From positions 1-64,000 of the forward strand of contig NZ_JAAOIV010000013.1 of assembly GCF_011440275.1 (NCBI RefSeq): a DNA stretch of 64,000 nt. The letters run 5' to 3'. Below the pieces are notes generated by a model, which had not been told where the DNA came from, did not search any database, and worked only from the letters and a program-made list of their open reading frames with translations. Source of the stretch: Metallococcus carri (GTDB taxonomy: Bacteria; Actinomycetota; Actinomycetes; Actinomycetales; Dermatophilaceae). Positions 18,666-27,394 of this stretch are shown in pieces; positions within the stretch are counted from its first letter, which is position 1; every line of letters begins with the position of its first letter. Both the position numbers and the translations under genes were made by a program.

Positions 18666-19667
18666 TTGATCCACGTCATCTTGCTGCTCGTCTGCGCAGT
18701 GATCATCTATCTCGCGTGCGAGTTGTTCGTCAACGCCGTCGAATGGCTCGGCGCCCGCCTCGCGGTCGGTGCGATCGCGGTCGGCTCGATCCTCGCCGCG
18801 GCCGGCACCGCCCTCCCGGAAAGTGTCGTCACGCTGGTCGCGGTGCTCTTCGGCAGCGACGAGGCCGGGTCCGACATCGGTGTCGGTGCCGCTCTCGGTG
18901 GCCCGCTGGTCGTCGGCACCATCGCGTATGCCGTGACCGGGGCGATGCTCCTGCTGCGGCACCGCGCCAACCCCGCTGCGAAACGCGACGACATGGCCGG
19001 CGTCGACCTGCAGCGGATGGGTCGCGACCAGGTGTGGTTCATCGCGATCTTCGTCTTCAAGATCGCCCTCGGGCTGGTCGCCTTCGCGATCAAGCCCTGG
19101 CTGGGCTTGCTCTTCCTCGCCGCGTATGGCGTGTACTTCTGGCAGGAGATGCGCCAGGACGGCGACGCCGCCTCGCACGAGGACCTCGAACCGCTGCGAC
19201 TGCAGCGCAAGCGTGAGCGGCCGGCGACCTGGGCGATCGTGGTGCAGACGCTCGCGACCCTGGCGGTGATTTTCGTGGCTTCGCAGGTGTTCGTGAGTCA
19301 GCTGGAGTGGGCCGGCCCGGCGATGGGGTTGCCGCCGATGGTGGTGGCGCTGCTGCTGTCGCCGATCGCGACCGAGCTGCCGGAAGTGCTCAACGCGATC
19401 ATCTGGGTGCGCCAGGGCAAGACCGCGCTGGCGCTGGCGAATATCTCCGGCGCGATGATGATCCAGGCGACCGTGCCGTCGGGCATCGGCCTGCTCGGCA
19501 CGCCGTGGGAGTTCGACACCGGAGCCACGCTCGCCGGACTCGCGACCCTGGCGTCGGTCGTCTACCTGACCATCCTGTTCCACCGGCGGGCGGTCACGGC
19601 GGGCCGGTTGGTTGTGGCGGGCGGCTTCTACGCCGCGTTCGCGGTCGGCCTCGCCGTGACGCTCTGA
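18666..19667 (+). CDS. CaCA-family cation antiporter (Na+/Ca2+ exchanger-like), probably Mn-related
   Basis: A 333-residue membrane protein with about ten hydrophobic segments in two inverted halves. Each half has the exchanger alpha-repeat: AVGSILAAAGTALPESVVTL near the N-terminus and LLLSPIATELPEVLNAIIW in the second half, with the acidic residues that bind divalent cations. TTG 18666 has GAGAGGA 6-7 nt upstream and opens onto the first membrane helix; GTG 18642, eight codons earlier, has no ribosome site. The Mn riboswitch in its leader suggests manganese efflux in response to excess, although the family is named for calcium. It would act in the cytoplasmic membrane. Confidence 0.88.
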   Translation: MIHVILLLVCAVIIYLACELFVNAVEWLGARLAVGAIAVGSILAAAGTALPESVVTLVAVLFGSDEAGSDIGVGAALGGPLVVGTIAYAVTGAMLLLRHRANPAAKRDDMAGVDLQRMGRDQVWFIAIFVFKIALGLVAFAIKPWLGLLFLAAYGVYFWQEMRQDGDAASHEDLEPLRLQRKRERPATWAIVVQTLATLAVIFVASQVFVSQLEWAGPAMGLPPMVVALLLSPIATELPEVLNAIIWVRQGKTALALANISGAMMIQATVPSGIGLLGTPWEFDTGATLAGLATLASVVYLTILFHRRAVTAGRLVVAGGFYAAFAVGLAVTL

Positions 19668-19690
19668 GGTATGCCGCCGGGCCCCCGCGG

Positions 19691-20300
19691 CACTGGCGCA
19701 AAACGCCCAGTTGGGCGATCCGTGTGTCCCCCGGACCGCGGCATCGGTGCAAAACGCCCAGTTGGGCGATCCGCGTACCACCCGGGCCGCGGCACCGGCG
19801 CAAAACGCCCAGTTGGGCGATCCGTGCACCACCCGGGCCGTGGCATCGGCGCGAAATGCCCAGTTGGGCGATCTGTGTGTCCGCTGGGCCGCGGCACTGG
19901 CGCAAGATGCCCAGTTGGGCGATCTGTGTGTCCGCTGGGCCGCGGCACTGGCGCAAGATGCCCAGTTGGGCGATCTGTGTGTCCCCCGGACCGTGGCATC
20001 GGCGCAAAACGCCCAGTTGGGCGATCCGCGCACCGCCTGGGCCGCGGCATCGGCGCAAAACGCCCAGTTGGGCGATCCGTGTGTCCGCCGGGCCGTGGCA
20101 TCGGCGCGAAATGCCCAGTTGGGCGATCCGCGTGTCCCCCGGGCCGCGGCACTGGCGCAAGATGCCCAGTTGGGCGATCCGTGTGTCCCCCGGGCCGCGG
20201 CACTGGCGCGAAACGCCCAGTTGGGCGATCCGCGTACCACCCGGGCCGCGGCACTGGCGCAAAACGCCCAGTTGGGCGATCCGCGCACCAGCGAGCGGCC
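19691..20300. repeat. Tandem array, 51-bp unit, 12 copies
   Basis: Twelve head-to-tail copies start every 51 bp from 19699 to 20260 and fill the 654-bp convergent gap between the antiporter and rhodanese genes. Each unit contains GC(A/G)AAA(A/C/T)GCCCAGTTGGGCGAT, a palindrome (CGCCCA-GT-TGGGCG), then a variable part such as CCGTGTGTCCCCCGGACCGC. Divergence between copies is modest and mosaic. Because 51 is a multiple of 3 and the unit lacks stops, the array is open in several frames on both strands and creates spurious long frames. No real gene is supported inside it. Confidence 0.95.
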
Positions 20301-20321
20301 GCCTCAACCAGCGACGCTGTG

Positions 20322-20633
20322 CTAGGCGACGTCGGGGAGGTGCAGGCGCGCCCAAGCACGGCGGCCGCCGCGGACGGCATACACATTGTCGTGACCGCCG
20401 GCGCGCAGGGTCTCGGCGAGCAACCGCGACTGCGAGCCGTCGGCACACATGAGCAGCACCGGCCGGCCGGTGCGCAACGCGCTCGCCTGCAGGTCCTCCA
20501 CGTCGACCACCGCAGCCCGCTCCCAGAGCAGGTCTTGGTAGGCCGCCCGCGGGCTGACCGTGAGCGAGTCGCGCGAACCGGTGCCGGCGGAGGCGAAGAG
20601 GCCTGCCGGTGAGGTGCCGCTCGAGGTAAACAT
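20322..20633 (-). CDS. Rhodanese-like sulfurtransferase domain protein
   Basis: A 103-residue single rhodanese domain. The active-site loop is CADGSQSR, with the persulfide-carrying Cys, followed by LLAETLRAGGHDNVYAVRGGRRAW, the usual last helix and strand. The N-terminal part (DSLTVSPRAAYQDLLWERAAVVDVE) is the first strand and loop. It moves sulfur as an enzyme-bound persulfide. The start ATG 20633 lies in an AT-rich patch with a small palindrome just upstream, suggesting it is separately regulated. Confidence 0.83.
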   Translation of the reverse strand: MFTSSGTSPAGLFASAGTGSRDSLTVSPRAAYQDLLWERAAVVDVEDLQASALRTGRPVLLMCADGSQSRLLAETLRAGGHDNVYAVRGGRRAWARLHLPDVA

Positions 20634-20640
20634 AACGAGA

Positions 20641-20659
20641 GGTTAGAAAACAAATAACC
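20641..20659. promoter_or_regulatory. AT-rich palindrome upstream of the rhodanese gene
   Basis: GGTTAGAAAACAAATAACC has 5-bp inverted arms (GGTTA and TAACC) and is only about 30% GC in a 70% GC region. It begins 8 bp upstream of the rhodanese ATG and about 80 bp from the divergent zwf start, so it could be an operator or promoter element. Its binding protein is unknown. Confidence 0.45.
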
Positions 20660-20739
20660 CGATCTGCAATCGCACGTCCGCGATGTGGGCAGCGGCTCCG
20701 GTTCACCGCGCGTGCAGGTCTGCGTGCCATGCTCGGCGC

Positions 20740-22161
20740 ATGACCTCCACGAAGCCCGTGACCCTGCTCGTCCTCGGCGCCGGCGGCGACCTCACCAAGC
20801 GACTGCTGCTGCCCGGCCTCGGCAGCCTGCTCAAGGTCGAGACGGGCCGCCAGGTGACCGTGGTCGGAGCCGACCGAGCCGAGTTGACCGACAAGGCCTT
20901 CGGCGCGCTCGTGCGCGGGGCCTTCGAGGGCGTGGGTGTCAACAAGCGCACCACCGATCGGATCGTGCGCACCGCGCGCTACCAGCAGGCCGACCTGCTC
21001 GACCCCGCCGCGCTCGCCGACCTGATCGCCGGCTGCGGCGACGACGAACTCGTCATCTACTTCGCGCTGCCGCCGTCGATCGCGGTCAAGGTCTGCGCCG
21101 AGCTGCAGAAGATCGGCCTGCCCAAGGGCACCCGGCTCGGCCTGGAGAAGCCGTTCGGCACCGACGAGGCGAGCGCCCGGGCGTTCAACAAGCAGTTGCA
21201 GCGCCTGGTGCCCGAGGAGCAGATCTTCCGGGTCGACCACTTCCTGGGAGTCGCCACCGTGCTCAACCTGATCGGCTTGCGCTTCGCCAACCGGATCCTG
21301 CAGCCGATCTGGAACGCTGAGCACATCGAGCGGGTCGAGATCGCGTATGACGAGGACCTCGCCCTCGAGGGTCGCGCGGGCTATTACGACGGGGCGGGTG
21401 CGCTGCGGGACATGCTGCAGAGCCACCTGCTGCAGGTGCTGGCGATCTTCGCGATGGAGCCCATCGCCAGCCTCGAGCCGCAGGAGCTCGCCGACCTCAA
21501 GGCGCAGGTGCTGCGTGCGACGCACTTGTGGGAGGACGACCCGACCCAGGCCAAGCGGGCGCGGTACACCGCGGGCAAACTCGGCCGCCGCAAGATCCCG
21601 TCGTATGTCGACGAGCAGGGTGTGGACCCCAAGCGCAAGACCGAGACGCTCGCGCAGATGACCGTCGAGGTGCGCAACAACCGCTGGACCGGCGTGCCGA
21701 TCGTGCTGCGCAGCGGCAAGGCGCTCGGCCAGGCGCACAAGCAGATCGTCGCCTACCTGCGGCCGGTCGCCCATCTGCCGAGCGGCTTCATCGGCGAGGC
21801 GACCGGTGACGTGCTGATCATCGACGTCAAACCGGGCGCGGTCTCCTTCCGGCTGACGATGAATGCCGAGGGTGACCCGCTCGACCTGGAGCACAAGCTG
21901 CTCACCGCCGAGCTCGCCGACGGTCAGATGACGGCGTATGGCGAGGTGCTGCGCCACATGCTCGACGGCAACCAGCTGCTGTCGGTGCGCGCCGACGCGG
22001 CCGAACTGTGCTGGCACATCGTGGCGCCGGTGCTCGCGGCGTTCGAGGCGAACAAGGTGCCCCTGGAGGAATATCCCGCCGGCTCGACCGGCCCCGACGG
22101 CTGGCTGCCGAAGGACTCGGTGCTGCTGGACTCGGCATACGGGAACAGTGCCGCGGTCTAA
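20740..22161 (+). CDS. zwf: Glucose-6-phosphate 1-dehydrogenase
   Basis: A 473-residue enzyme that oxidises glucose 6-phosphate to 6-phosphogluconolactone at the entry of the pentose phosphate pathway, making NADPH. The dinucleotide motif is VLGAGGDLTKRLLLPGL (the usual GxxGDLxxR), then GLEKPFGTDEASA and the active-site RVDHFLGVATVLNL (normally IDHYLGK), EIAYDEDLALEGRAGYYD and GALRDMLQSHLLQVL. ATG 20740 gives the normal N-terminus; an upstream in-frame extension is not conserved-looking. It differs slightly from the classical RIDHYLGKE motif, as do some other actinobacterial paralogues. Confidence 0.93.
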   Translation: MTSTKPVTLLVLGAGGDLTKRLLLPGLGSLLKVETGRQVTVVGADRAELTDKAFGALVRGAFEGVGVNKRTTDRIVRTARYQQADLLDPAALADLIAGCGDDELVIYFALPPSIAVKVCAELQKIGLPKGTRLGLEKPFGTDEASARAFNKQLQRLVPEEQIFRVDHFLGVATVLNLIGLRFANRILQPIWNAEHIERVEIAYDEDLALEGRAGYYDGAGALRDMLQSHLLQVLAIFAMEPIASLEPQELADLKAQVLRATHLWEDDPTQAKRARYTAGKLGRRKIPSYVDEQGVDPKRKTETLAQMTVEVRNNRWTGVPIVLRSGKALGQAHKQIVAYLRPVAHLPSGFIGEATGDVLIIDVKPGAVSFRLTMNAEGDPLDLEHKLLTAELADGQMTAYGEVLRHMLDGNQLLSVRADAAELCWHIVAPVLAAFEANKVPLEEYPAGSTGPDGWLPKDSVLLDSAYGNSAAV

Positions 22162-22240
22162 GCGAGTTACTACATTCGTAGGACGGCGGGGGAGACCCGC
22201 GGGTAACTTGGACGCCGGACCCATACGGCGAGGAGTAGTG

Positions 22241-23743
22241 ATGCAGCTCAAGGACCATTACGACGTGATCGTGGTCGGTGCCGGCCTGTCGGGAATCGAC
22301 GCCGGCTACCGGTTGCAGACCATGTGCCCGGACAAGGACTACGCGATCCTCGAGAGCCGCGCCGAGATCGGCGGCACCTGGAACCTGTTCACCTACCCCG
22401 GCGTGCGTTCCGACTCCGACATGTACACCTTGGGCTTCCCGTTCGAGCCGTGGCGCGGCCGCAAGGCGATCGCCGACGGTGAGGACATCCTGCAGTACGT
22501 CAAGGACACCGCCGCCAAATACGGCATCGATGAGCGAATCGCCTTCGAGCACAAGGTGATTGCTGCCGACTGGTCGTCAAAGGACGCGCAGTGGACGCTG
22601 CAGCTGCAGACGCCCGACGGCCCGCGCCAGGTCACCACGCACTATCTCTACCTGTGTTCGGGGTACTACAACTACGACCACGGCTACACCCCCGACTTCC
22701 CGGGCGTCGCCGACTTCACCGGCCAGCTGATCCACCCGCAGTTCTGGCCGCAGGACTTCGACCCCAAGGGCAAGCGCGTCGTGGTGATCGGGTCCGGTGC
22801 GACCGCGATGACGCTCGTGCCCGCGCTCGCCGACCGCGGCGCTCAGGTGACGATGCTGCAGCGCTCGCCCACCTATGTGCTGTCGATGCCGGGCTCGGAT
22901 CCGCTCGCGCTCGCCCTGCGCGGAAAGGTCTCGGCGCAGCGCGCCTTCGACATCGTGCGGATGAAGAATGCCGTGCAGACCCTGGGCTTCTACAAGTTCA
23001 CCCGCAAGGCGCCGAATGTCGCCGCCAAGGTGATCATCAAGCAGGCCAAGGCTCAGCTCATGGGCGGGGCGAATGCCACCGAGGCCGACTTCACCCCGCG
23101 CTACAAGCCGTGGGACCAGCGCGTGTGCATCGTGCCCAATGGCGATCTGTTCCGTGCGCTGCGCGCCAAGAAGGCCTCGATCGTCACCGACACGGTCGAC
23201 AGCTTCGTGCCCGAGGGCGTGCGCACCGGCTCGGGCAAGGTGCTCGAGGCCGACGCGGTCGTCACCGCGACCGGGTTGTCGATGCTCGCCGGTGGCGGCA
23301 TCACGGTGACCGTGGACGACCACGCGGTCGACCTCGGCGACCGGCACATCTACCGCGGGCTGATGATCGAGGGGCTGCCCAACGCCGCGATGTGCGTGGG
23401 CTACACCAACGCCTCGTGGACGCTGCGCGCCGACCTGTCCTCGCGGTACTTCTGCACCTTCATCAACTATGTCGACGGGCACGGTTACGCCTTCGGCTAC
23501 CCCAAGCCGTCGCAGCCTCTGCAGAGCCACCCGGCGCTCGACCTCACCAGCGGCTATGTGCAGCGGGCGATGGCGGAGTTCCCCAAGCAGGGACACATCT
23601 CGCCGTGGTTGATGCGCCAGAGCTACTTCAAGGACCGCGCGGAGTTCAAGAAGGCCGATGTCACCCACGACATGGTCTTCGCCCTGCCGGGGGAGAACCA
23701 CCGGCCCGAGCGCGCCGCGGCGCAGGACCCGGTCCTGGCCTGA
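22241..23743 (+). CDS. Flavin-containing (Baeyer-Villiger type) monooxygenase
   Basis: A 500-residue FAD/NADPH enzyme. The FAD Rossmann motif is VGAGLSGID (residues 12-20), the monooxygenase fingerprint F-x-G-x-x-x-H-x-x-x-W-P is FTGQLIHPQFWP (159-170), and the NADPH Rossmann motif is VIGSGATAM (182-190). EIGGTWNLFTYPGVRSDSD is the usual substrate-loop region. ATG 22241 is supported by AGGAG 5 nt upstream. Such enzymes insert oxygen into ketones or oxidise heteroatoms. It may be co-transcribed with the glycosyltransferase operon 19 bp downstream. The substrate is unknown. Confidence 0.93.
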   Translation: MQLKDHYDVIVVGAGLSGIDAGYRLQTMCPDKDYAILESRAEIGGTWNLFTYPGVRSDSDMYTLGFPFEPWRGRKAIADGEDILQYVKDTAAKYGIDERIAFEHKVIAADWSSKDAQWTLQLQTPDGPRQVTTHYLYLCSGYYNYDHGYTPDFPGVADFTGQLIHPQFWPQDFDPKGKRVVVIGSGATAMTLVPALADRGAQVTMLQRSPTYVLSMPGSDPLALALRGKVSAQRAFDIVRMKNAVQTLGFYKFTRKAPNVAAKVIIKQAKAQLMGGANATEADFTPRYKPWDQRVCIVPNGDLFRALRAKKASIVTDTVDSFVPEGVRTGSGKVLEADAVVTATGLSMLAGGGITVTVDDHAVDLGDRHIYRGLMIEGLPNAAMCVGYTNASWTLRADLSSRYFCTFINYVDGHGYAFGYPKPSQPLQSHPALDLTSGYVQRAMAEFPKQGHISPWLMRQSYFKDRAEFKKADVTHDMVFALPGENHRPERAAAQDPVLA

Positions 23744-23762
23744 GGGCCGCCCCGAGCACCGG

Positions 23763-25010
23763 ATGAGGATCGCGCTCGCGTCATACCGCAGTAAGCCGCA
23801 CTCGGGAGGGCAGGGCATCTACGTCCGCAATCTCTCCCGGGAGTTGGTGGCCCTCGGGCACCAGGTCGAGGTGTTCTCGGGGCCGCCATACCCCGATCTC
23901 GACGACGGGGTGCGGTTGACGCGGGTGCCGAGCCTCGACCTCTACCGCGACGACGACCCGTTCCGGCGGCCTTCGCTGCGCGAGTTCCGTTCGCGCACAG
24001 ACGTTTTCGAGTATGCCGTGATGTGCACCTCGGGCTTCCCCGAGCCTCGGACGTTCGGCCGTCGGCTGGAGCGGCTGCTGACGCCGCGGCTGGGTGAATT
24101 CGACATCCTGCACGACAACCAGACGCTCGCGCCCGGGCTGCTGCGGCTGGCCAAGGCGGGGTTGCCGCTGCTCGAGACGATCCACCACCCGATCAGCCGG
24201 GACCGGCGGCTGGAGCTCGCGCACGCCAGCGGGTGGCAACACCTCACCAAGCGGCGGTGGTACGGCTTCGTCGCGATGCAGCGGCGGGTCGCGCGGGAGT
24301 GCCCGCACGTGTTGACCGTCTCCGAGGGTTCGGCGCGCGACCTAGTCGACGACTTCGGGCTGCGCCGCGAGCGGATCTCGGTGGTGCCGGTGGGCGTCGA
24401 CGTCGACACCTTCCGGCCGCCGGTGGCGCCCCGCGTGCCTGGCCGGCTGGTGACCATCGCCTCGGCGGACGTGCCGCTCAAGGGCTTGCCGGTGCTCATC
24501 GACGCGCTGGCCGTGATGCCGCCGACGACCTGGTCGGAGCTGGTCGTCGTCGGCACGCCGAGTGAGCGCACCAACAAGGCGCTCGCCGACCGGGGGCTGC
24601 TGGACCGGGTGACCTTCCGCACCGGCATCAGCGATGTCGAGCTGGCCGAGTTGATCGGATCGGCGCAGGCTCTGGTCGTGCCCTCGCTCTACGAAGGCTT
24701 CTCGCTGCCGGCGGTCGAGGCGCTGGCCTGCGGCACGCCGCTGGTCGCCTCGCGGGTGGGCGCGCTGCCCGACCTGGTCGGTGACGACGCCGGCCGACTG
24801 GTCGCGCCGGGCGACCCGCAGGGTCTGGCCCAGGCGCTGATCGACACCCTCGCCGATCCCGCCGGCGCGGAACTGGCGGGCCTGGCCGGCCGCAGGAGGG
24901 CGGTCGCCACTTACAGTTGGCGGGCGGTCGCGAGCGCGACCGCCGCACTCTACGAGCAGGTCATCGCCGACCGCTCGCTCGCCGGACCCCCGTCGCGGCG
25001 GGACGCCTGA
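23763..25010 (+). CDS. Glycosyltransferase family 4 protein
   Basis: A 415-residue GT-B fold glycosyltransferase. N-terminal acceptor domain: IALASYRSKPHSGGQGIYVRN (gly-rich loop). C-terminal nucleotide-sugar domain: VSEGSARDLVDDFG, VPVGVDVDTFRPP, and the E-x7-E motif in PSLYEGFSLPAVEALACGTPLVAS. It is a retaining transferase that acts in the cytoplasm or at the membrane inner face. It is the first gene of a five-gene tight operon with methyltransferases and a terpene-cyclase-like protein, so the sugar may be attached to a lipid or polyprenoid product. Confidence 0.92.
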   Translation: MRIALASYRSKPHSGGQGIYVRNLSRELVALGHQVEVFSGPPYPDLDDGVRLTRVPSLDLYRDDDPFRRPSLREFRSRTDVFEYAVMCTSGFPEPRTFGRRLERLLTPRLGEFDILHDNQTLAPGLLRLAKAGLPLLETIHHPISRDRRLELAHASGWQHLTKRRWYGFVAMQRRVARECPHVLTVSEGSARDLVDDFGLRRERISVVPVGVDVDTFRPPVAPRVPGRLVTIASADVPLKGLPVLIDALAVMPPTTWSELVVVGTPSERTNKALADRGLLDRVTFRTGISDVELAELIGSAQALVVPSLYEGFSLPAVEALACGTPLVASRVGALPDLVGDDAGRLVAPGDPQGLAQALIDTLADPAGAELAGLAGRRRAVATYSWRAVASATAALYEQVIADRSLAGPPSRRDA

Positions 25011-25026
25011 CCCCCGAGGAGCACAG

Positions 25027-25746
25027 ATGATCACCGTCGACTTCGACCGATTCCCGGTCGAACCCGGCATGCGCCTCGTCGACGTCGGGTGCGGCCAGGG
25101 GCGGCATTCGTTCGAGGCCTTCCGGCGCGGCGCCCACGTGGTGGCCTTCGACCAGTCCGAGTCCGACCTGGCCGACGTGAAGTCGATGTTCGCCGCGATG
25201 GAGCTCGAGGGCCAGCAAGGCCCCGGTGCCACCGCGGAGGTGCGGCACGGCGACGCCCGCGCAATGCCCTTCACCGACGGCGAGTTCGACCGGGTGATCG
25301 CCTCGGAGATCCTCGAGCACATCCACGAGGACGAGCAGGTCATCGCCGAGCTGTTCCGGATCACCCGGCCCGGTGGCCTGGTCGCGGTGACCGTGCCGCG
25401 CAACTGGCCAGAGCGGGTCTGCTGGGCGTTGTCCGACGAATACCACGAGGTCGAGGGCGGCCACATCCGCATCTACCGCGCGAGCGACCTGGTCGACAAG
25501 CTGACCCGGGCCGGGTTCGAGCCCTATGGCCGCCACCACGCGCACGCGCTGCACTCGCCCTACTGGTGGCTGAAGTGCGCGGTCGGCACCGAGCGCGACG
25601 CCGCGCCGGTGCGGGCCTACCACCGGCTGCTCGTCTGGGACATGCTCAAGGCACCGTTCGCCACCCGGTTCGCCGAGAACGCGCTCAACCCGGTGCTCGG
25701 CAAGAGCTTCGTGGTCTACCTGCGCAAGCCGGAGCAGGCCGCGTGA
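25027..25746 (+). CDS. Class I SAM-dependent methyltransferase
   Basis: A 239-residue methyltransferase with motif I LVDVGCGQGRHSFEAFRRG, motif II DARAMPFTDGEFDRVIASEILEH, and the post-motif RITRPGGLVAVTVP. GAGGAG lies just upstream of ATG 25027. The stop overlaps the next gene's start at GTGA, so the products are made together. The substrate is unknown, but the operon partners suggest a polyprenyl or glycan intermediate. Confidence 0.92.
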   Translation: MITVDFDRFPVEPGMRLVDVGCGQGRHSFEAFRRGAHVVAFDQSESDLADVKSMFAAMELEGQQGPGATAEVRHGDARAMPFTDGEFDRVIASEILEHIHEDEQVIAELFRITRPGGLVAVTVPRNWPERVCWALSDEYHEVEGGHIRIYRASDLVDKLTRAGFEPYGRHHAHALHSPYWWLKCAVGTERDAAPVRAYHRLLVWDMLKAPFATRFAENALNPVLGKSFVVYLRKPEQAA

Positions 25747-26783
25747 GGGTCCCGGCCCTCGAGGGGGTCTTGAGCGTCGAACAGGCTTGTGCGACAGGCG
25801 ATTTCATCGCTTCCCAGCAAAGTTCGGACGGCGCGATCCCGTGGTATGCCGGAGGTCGGCTGGACGTGTGGGATCACGTCGAGTCGGCGATGGGCCTGAC
25901 CGTTGCCGGTCGCATTGCCGAGGCGGAAGCGGCATACGGCTGGCTCGCGCGCACCCAGCGCGACGACGGCTCCTGGCCGATGCGGCTGCAGGACGGGCGG
26001 GTCGAGGACGCCGCCGCCGACACCAACCAGTGCGCGTATGTCGCGGTCGGGGTGTGGCACCACCACCTGGTCACCGGCTCCGTCGCGCATCTCGCTCGGT
26101 TGTGGCCGACGGTCGAGCGGGCGATCAACTTCGTCATCCGGGCGCAACTGCCGAGCGGTGCGCTGGGCTGGGCGGTCGACGGCAACGGGGTGGTGCCGGA
26201 GGCGCTGATCACCGGCAGCTCCAGCGCCCTGCAGGCGATCGACTGCGCCGGTGAGATCGGGCGCGTGCTCGGTCACGACCGGCCGCGTTGGCGGGCCGCC
26301 GCGCGCCGGCTGGGTGCCGCGGTGCGCTCCGACCACGGCTTCCTCGACAAGACGCGCTACTCGATGGACTGGTACTACCCGGTGCTCGCGGGCGCGGTGC
26401 GCGACGAGGCTGCCGAGCGCCGGCTGGCGAGCCGGTGGGACACCTTCGTCTGGCCGGGGCGGGGCATCCGCTGTGTCGCCGACGAGCCCTGGGTCACCGC
26501 GGCCGAGACCTGCGAACTGGTGTTGGCGCTCGAGGCGACCGGACGGCATACCTCGGCTTTGGAACTCTTCGAGCAGGTGCAGTTCCTGCGCGACGGGGCC
26601 ACCGGCGGCTACTGGACCGGCATGAACATCCCGCTCGCCGAGGTCTACCCCGAGGGTGAGCAGACGACCTGGTCGGCCGCCGCGGTGCTGCTGGCCGCCG
26701 ACGCTCTGTGCGACGCCACCGGGGGAGCCGAGATCTTCCGCTCCGCCGGTGCGGGGCAGGTCGTGGAGGACGCCGCGTCATGA
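25743..26783 (+). CDS. Prenyltransferase/terpene cyclase-like (alpha/alpha toroid) protein
   Basis: A 346-residue protein with repeated helical units of the squalene-hopene cyclase / prenyltransferase beta type: FIASQQSSDGAIPWY, WLARTQRDDGSWPM, FVIRAQLPSGALGW and FLRDGATGGYWTG, each ending in the QW-like Q-x-x-x-G-x-W or a variant. There is no DxDD protonation motif, so it may bind or cyclise a polyprenyl chain in another way or act as a glycan-modifying toroid. It starts at GTG 25743 over the preceding stop and ends in ATGA over the next gene. It is the third gene of the operon. Confidence 0.75.
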   Translation: MRVPALEGVLSVEQACATGDFIASQQSSDGAIPWYAGGRLDVWDHVESAMGLTVAGRIAEAEAAYGWLARTQRDDGSWPMRLQDGRVEDAAADTNQCAYVAVGVWHHHLVTGSVAHLARLWPTVERAINFVIRAQLPSGALGWAVDGNGVVPEALITGSSSALQAIDCAGEIGRVLGHDRPRWRAAARRLGAAVRSDHGFLDKTRYSMDWYYPVLAGAVRDEAAERRLASRWDTFVWPGRGIRCVADEPWVTAAETCELVLALEATGRHTSALELFEQVQFLRDGATGGYWTGMNIPLAEVYPEGEQTTWSAAAVLLAADALCDATGGAEIFRSAGAGQVVEDAAS

Positions 26784-27394
26784 TCCCGGCGGACGCCTTC
26801 GCCCGGTTCGCCGCCGTCACCGGCTTCCTGCCGGACGACGAGGCGCACGCGCTCTACGACACCGCGCTCACCGCCGAGGCGGGCACCTGGCTGGAGATCG
26901 GCACCTACTGCGGCAAGTCCACAACCTTGTTGTCGTATGCCGCCCGCGCGCGCGGCGCGCAGCTGGTCACCGTCGACCATCACCACGGCTCGGAGGAGAA
27001 CCAGCCCGGCTGGGAGTGGCACGACACCTCACTGGTGGATCCGCGCACCGGGCGACTGGACACCTTCCCCCACTTCCGGCCGGTGCTGGACGAGTTCGCC
27101 GATGTGTGCAGCGCCGTCGTGGCCGACACCCGGGTGGTCGCGCGGTGGTGGACCTCGCCGGTGCGGCTGCTCTTCCTCGATGGCAATCACACCGAAGAGA
27201 CCGCGCAGCACGACTACCGCGCCTTCGCGCCCTGGGTGGTGGATGGCGGGCTGTTGCTCGTGCACGACGTCTTCCCCGACCCGGCCGACGGCGGGCAGGC
27301 TCCGTGGCATGTGGTGCAGGCTGCGCTGGCCTCCGGCTTCGACCCCGTCGCCGAATATGGGTCGTTGCGGGTGCTGCGCCGCAATGCCGTCTGA
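26780..27394 (+). CDS. Class I SAM-dependent methyltransferase (CmcI/TylF-like)
   Basis: A 204-residue protein with TWLEIGTYCGKSTTLLSYAAR (motif I), LVTVDHHHGSEENQPGWEW, then VRLLFLDGNHTEETAQHDY and GGLLLVHDVFPD. This DGxH ... HD layout is typical of CmcI/MtfA-like methyltransferases that use a metal-assisted Rossmann site. ATG 26780 overlaps the preceding stop. The function in the operon is unknown. Confidence 0.85.
   Translation: MIPADAFARFAAVTGFLPDDEAHALYDTALTAEAGTWLEIGTYCGKSTTLLSYAARARGAQLVTVDHHHGSEENQPGWEWHDTSLVDPRTGRLDTFPHFRPVLDEFADVCSAVVADTRVVARWWTSPVRLLFLDGNHTEETAQHDYRAFAPWVVDGGLLLVHDVFPDPADGGQAPWHVVQAALASGFDPVAEYGSLRVLRRNAV

Noticed and set aside
19671-20612. Plus-strand frames with GAKRPVGRS-type repeats of over 300 residues
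   Set aside because: They are the same 51-bp DNA repeat in other frames and overlap rhodanese antisense.
19594-22251. A minus-strand open frame of 885 residues with repeated AQLGVLRQC-like units
   Set aside because: It runs through the 51-bp array and antisense to zwf. The period of 51 keeps the frame open; there is no ribosome site or family similarity.
25089-25742. Long upstream extension of the terpene-cyclase-like frame
   Set aside because: It overlaps the methyltransferase gene in another frame; GTG 25743 at the GTGA overlap is the natural start.
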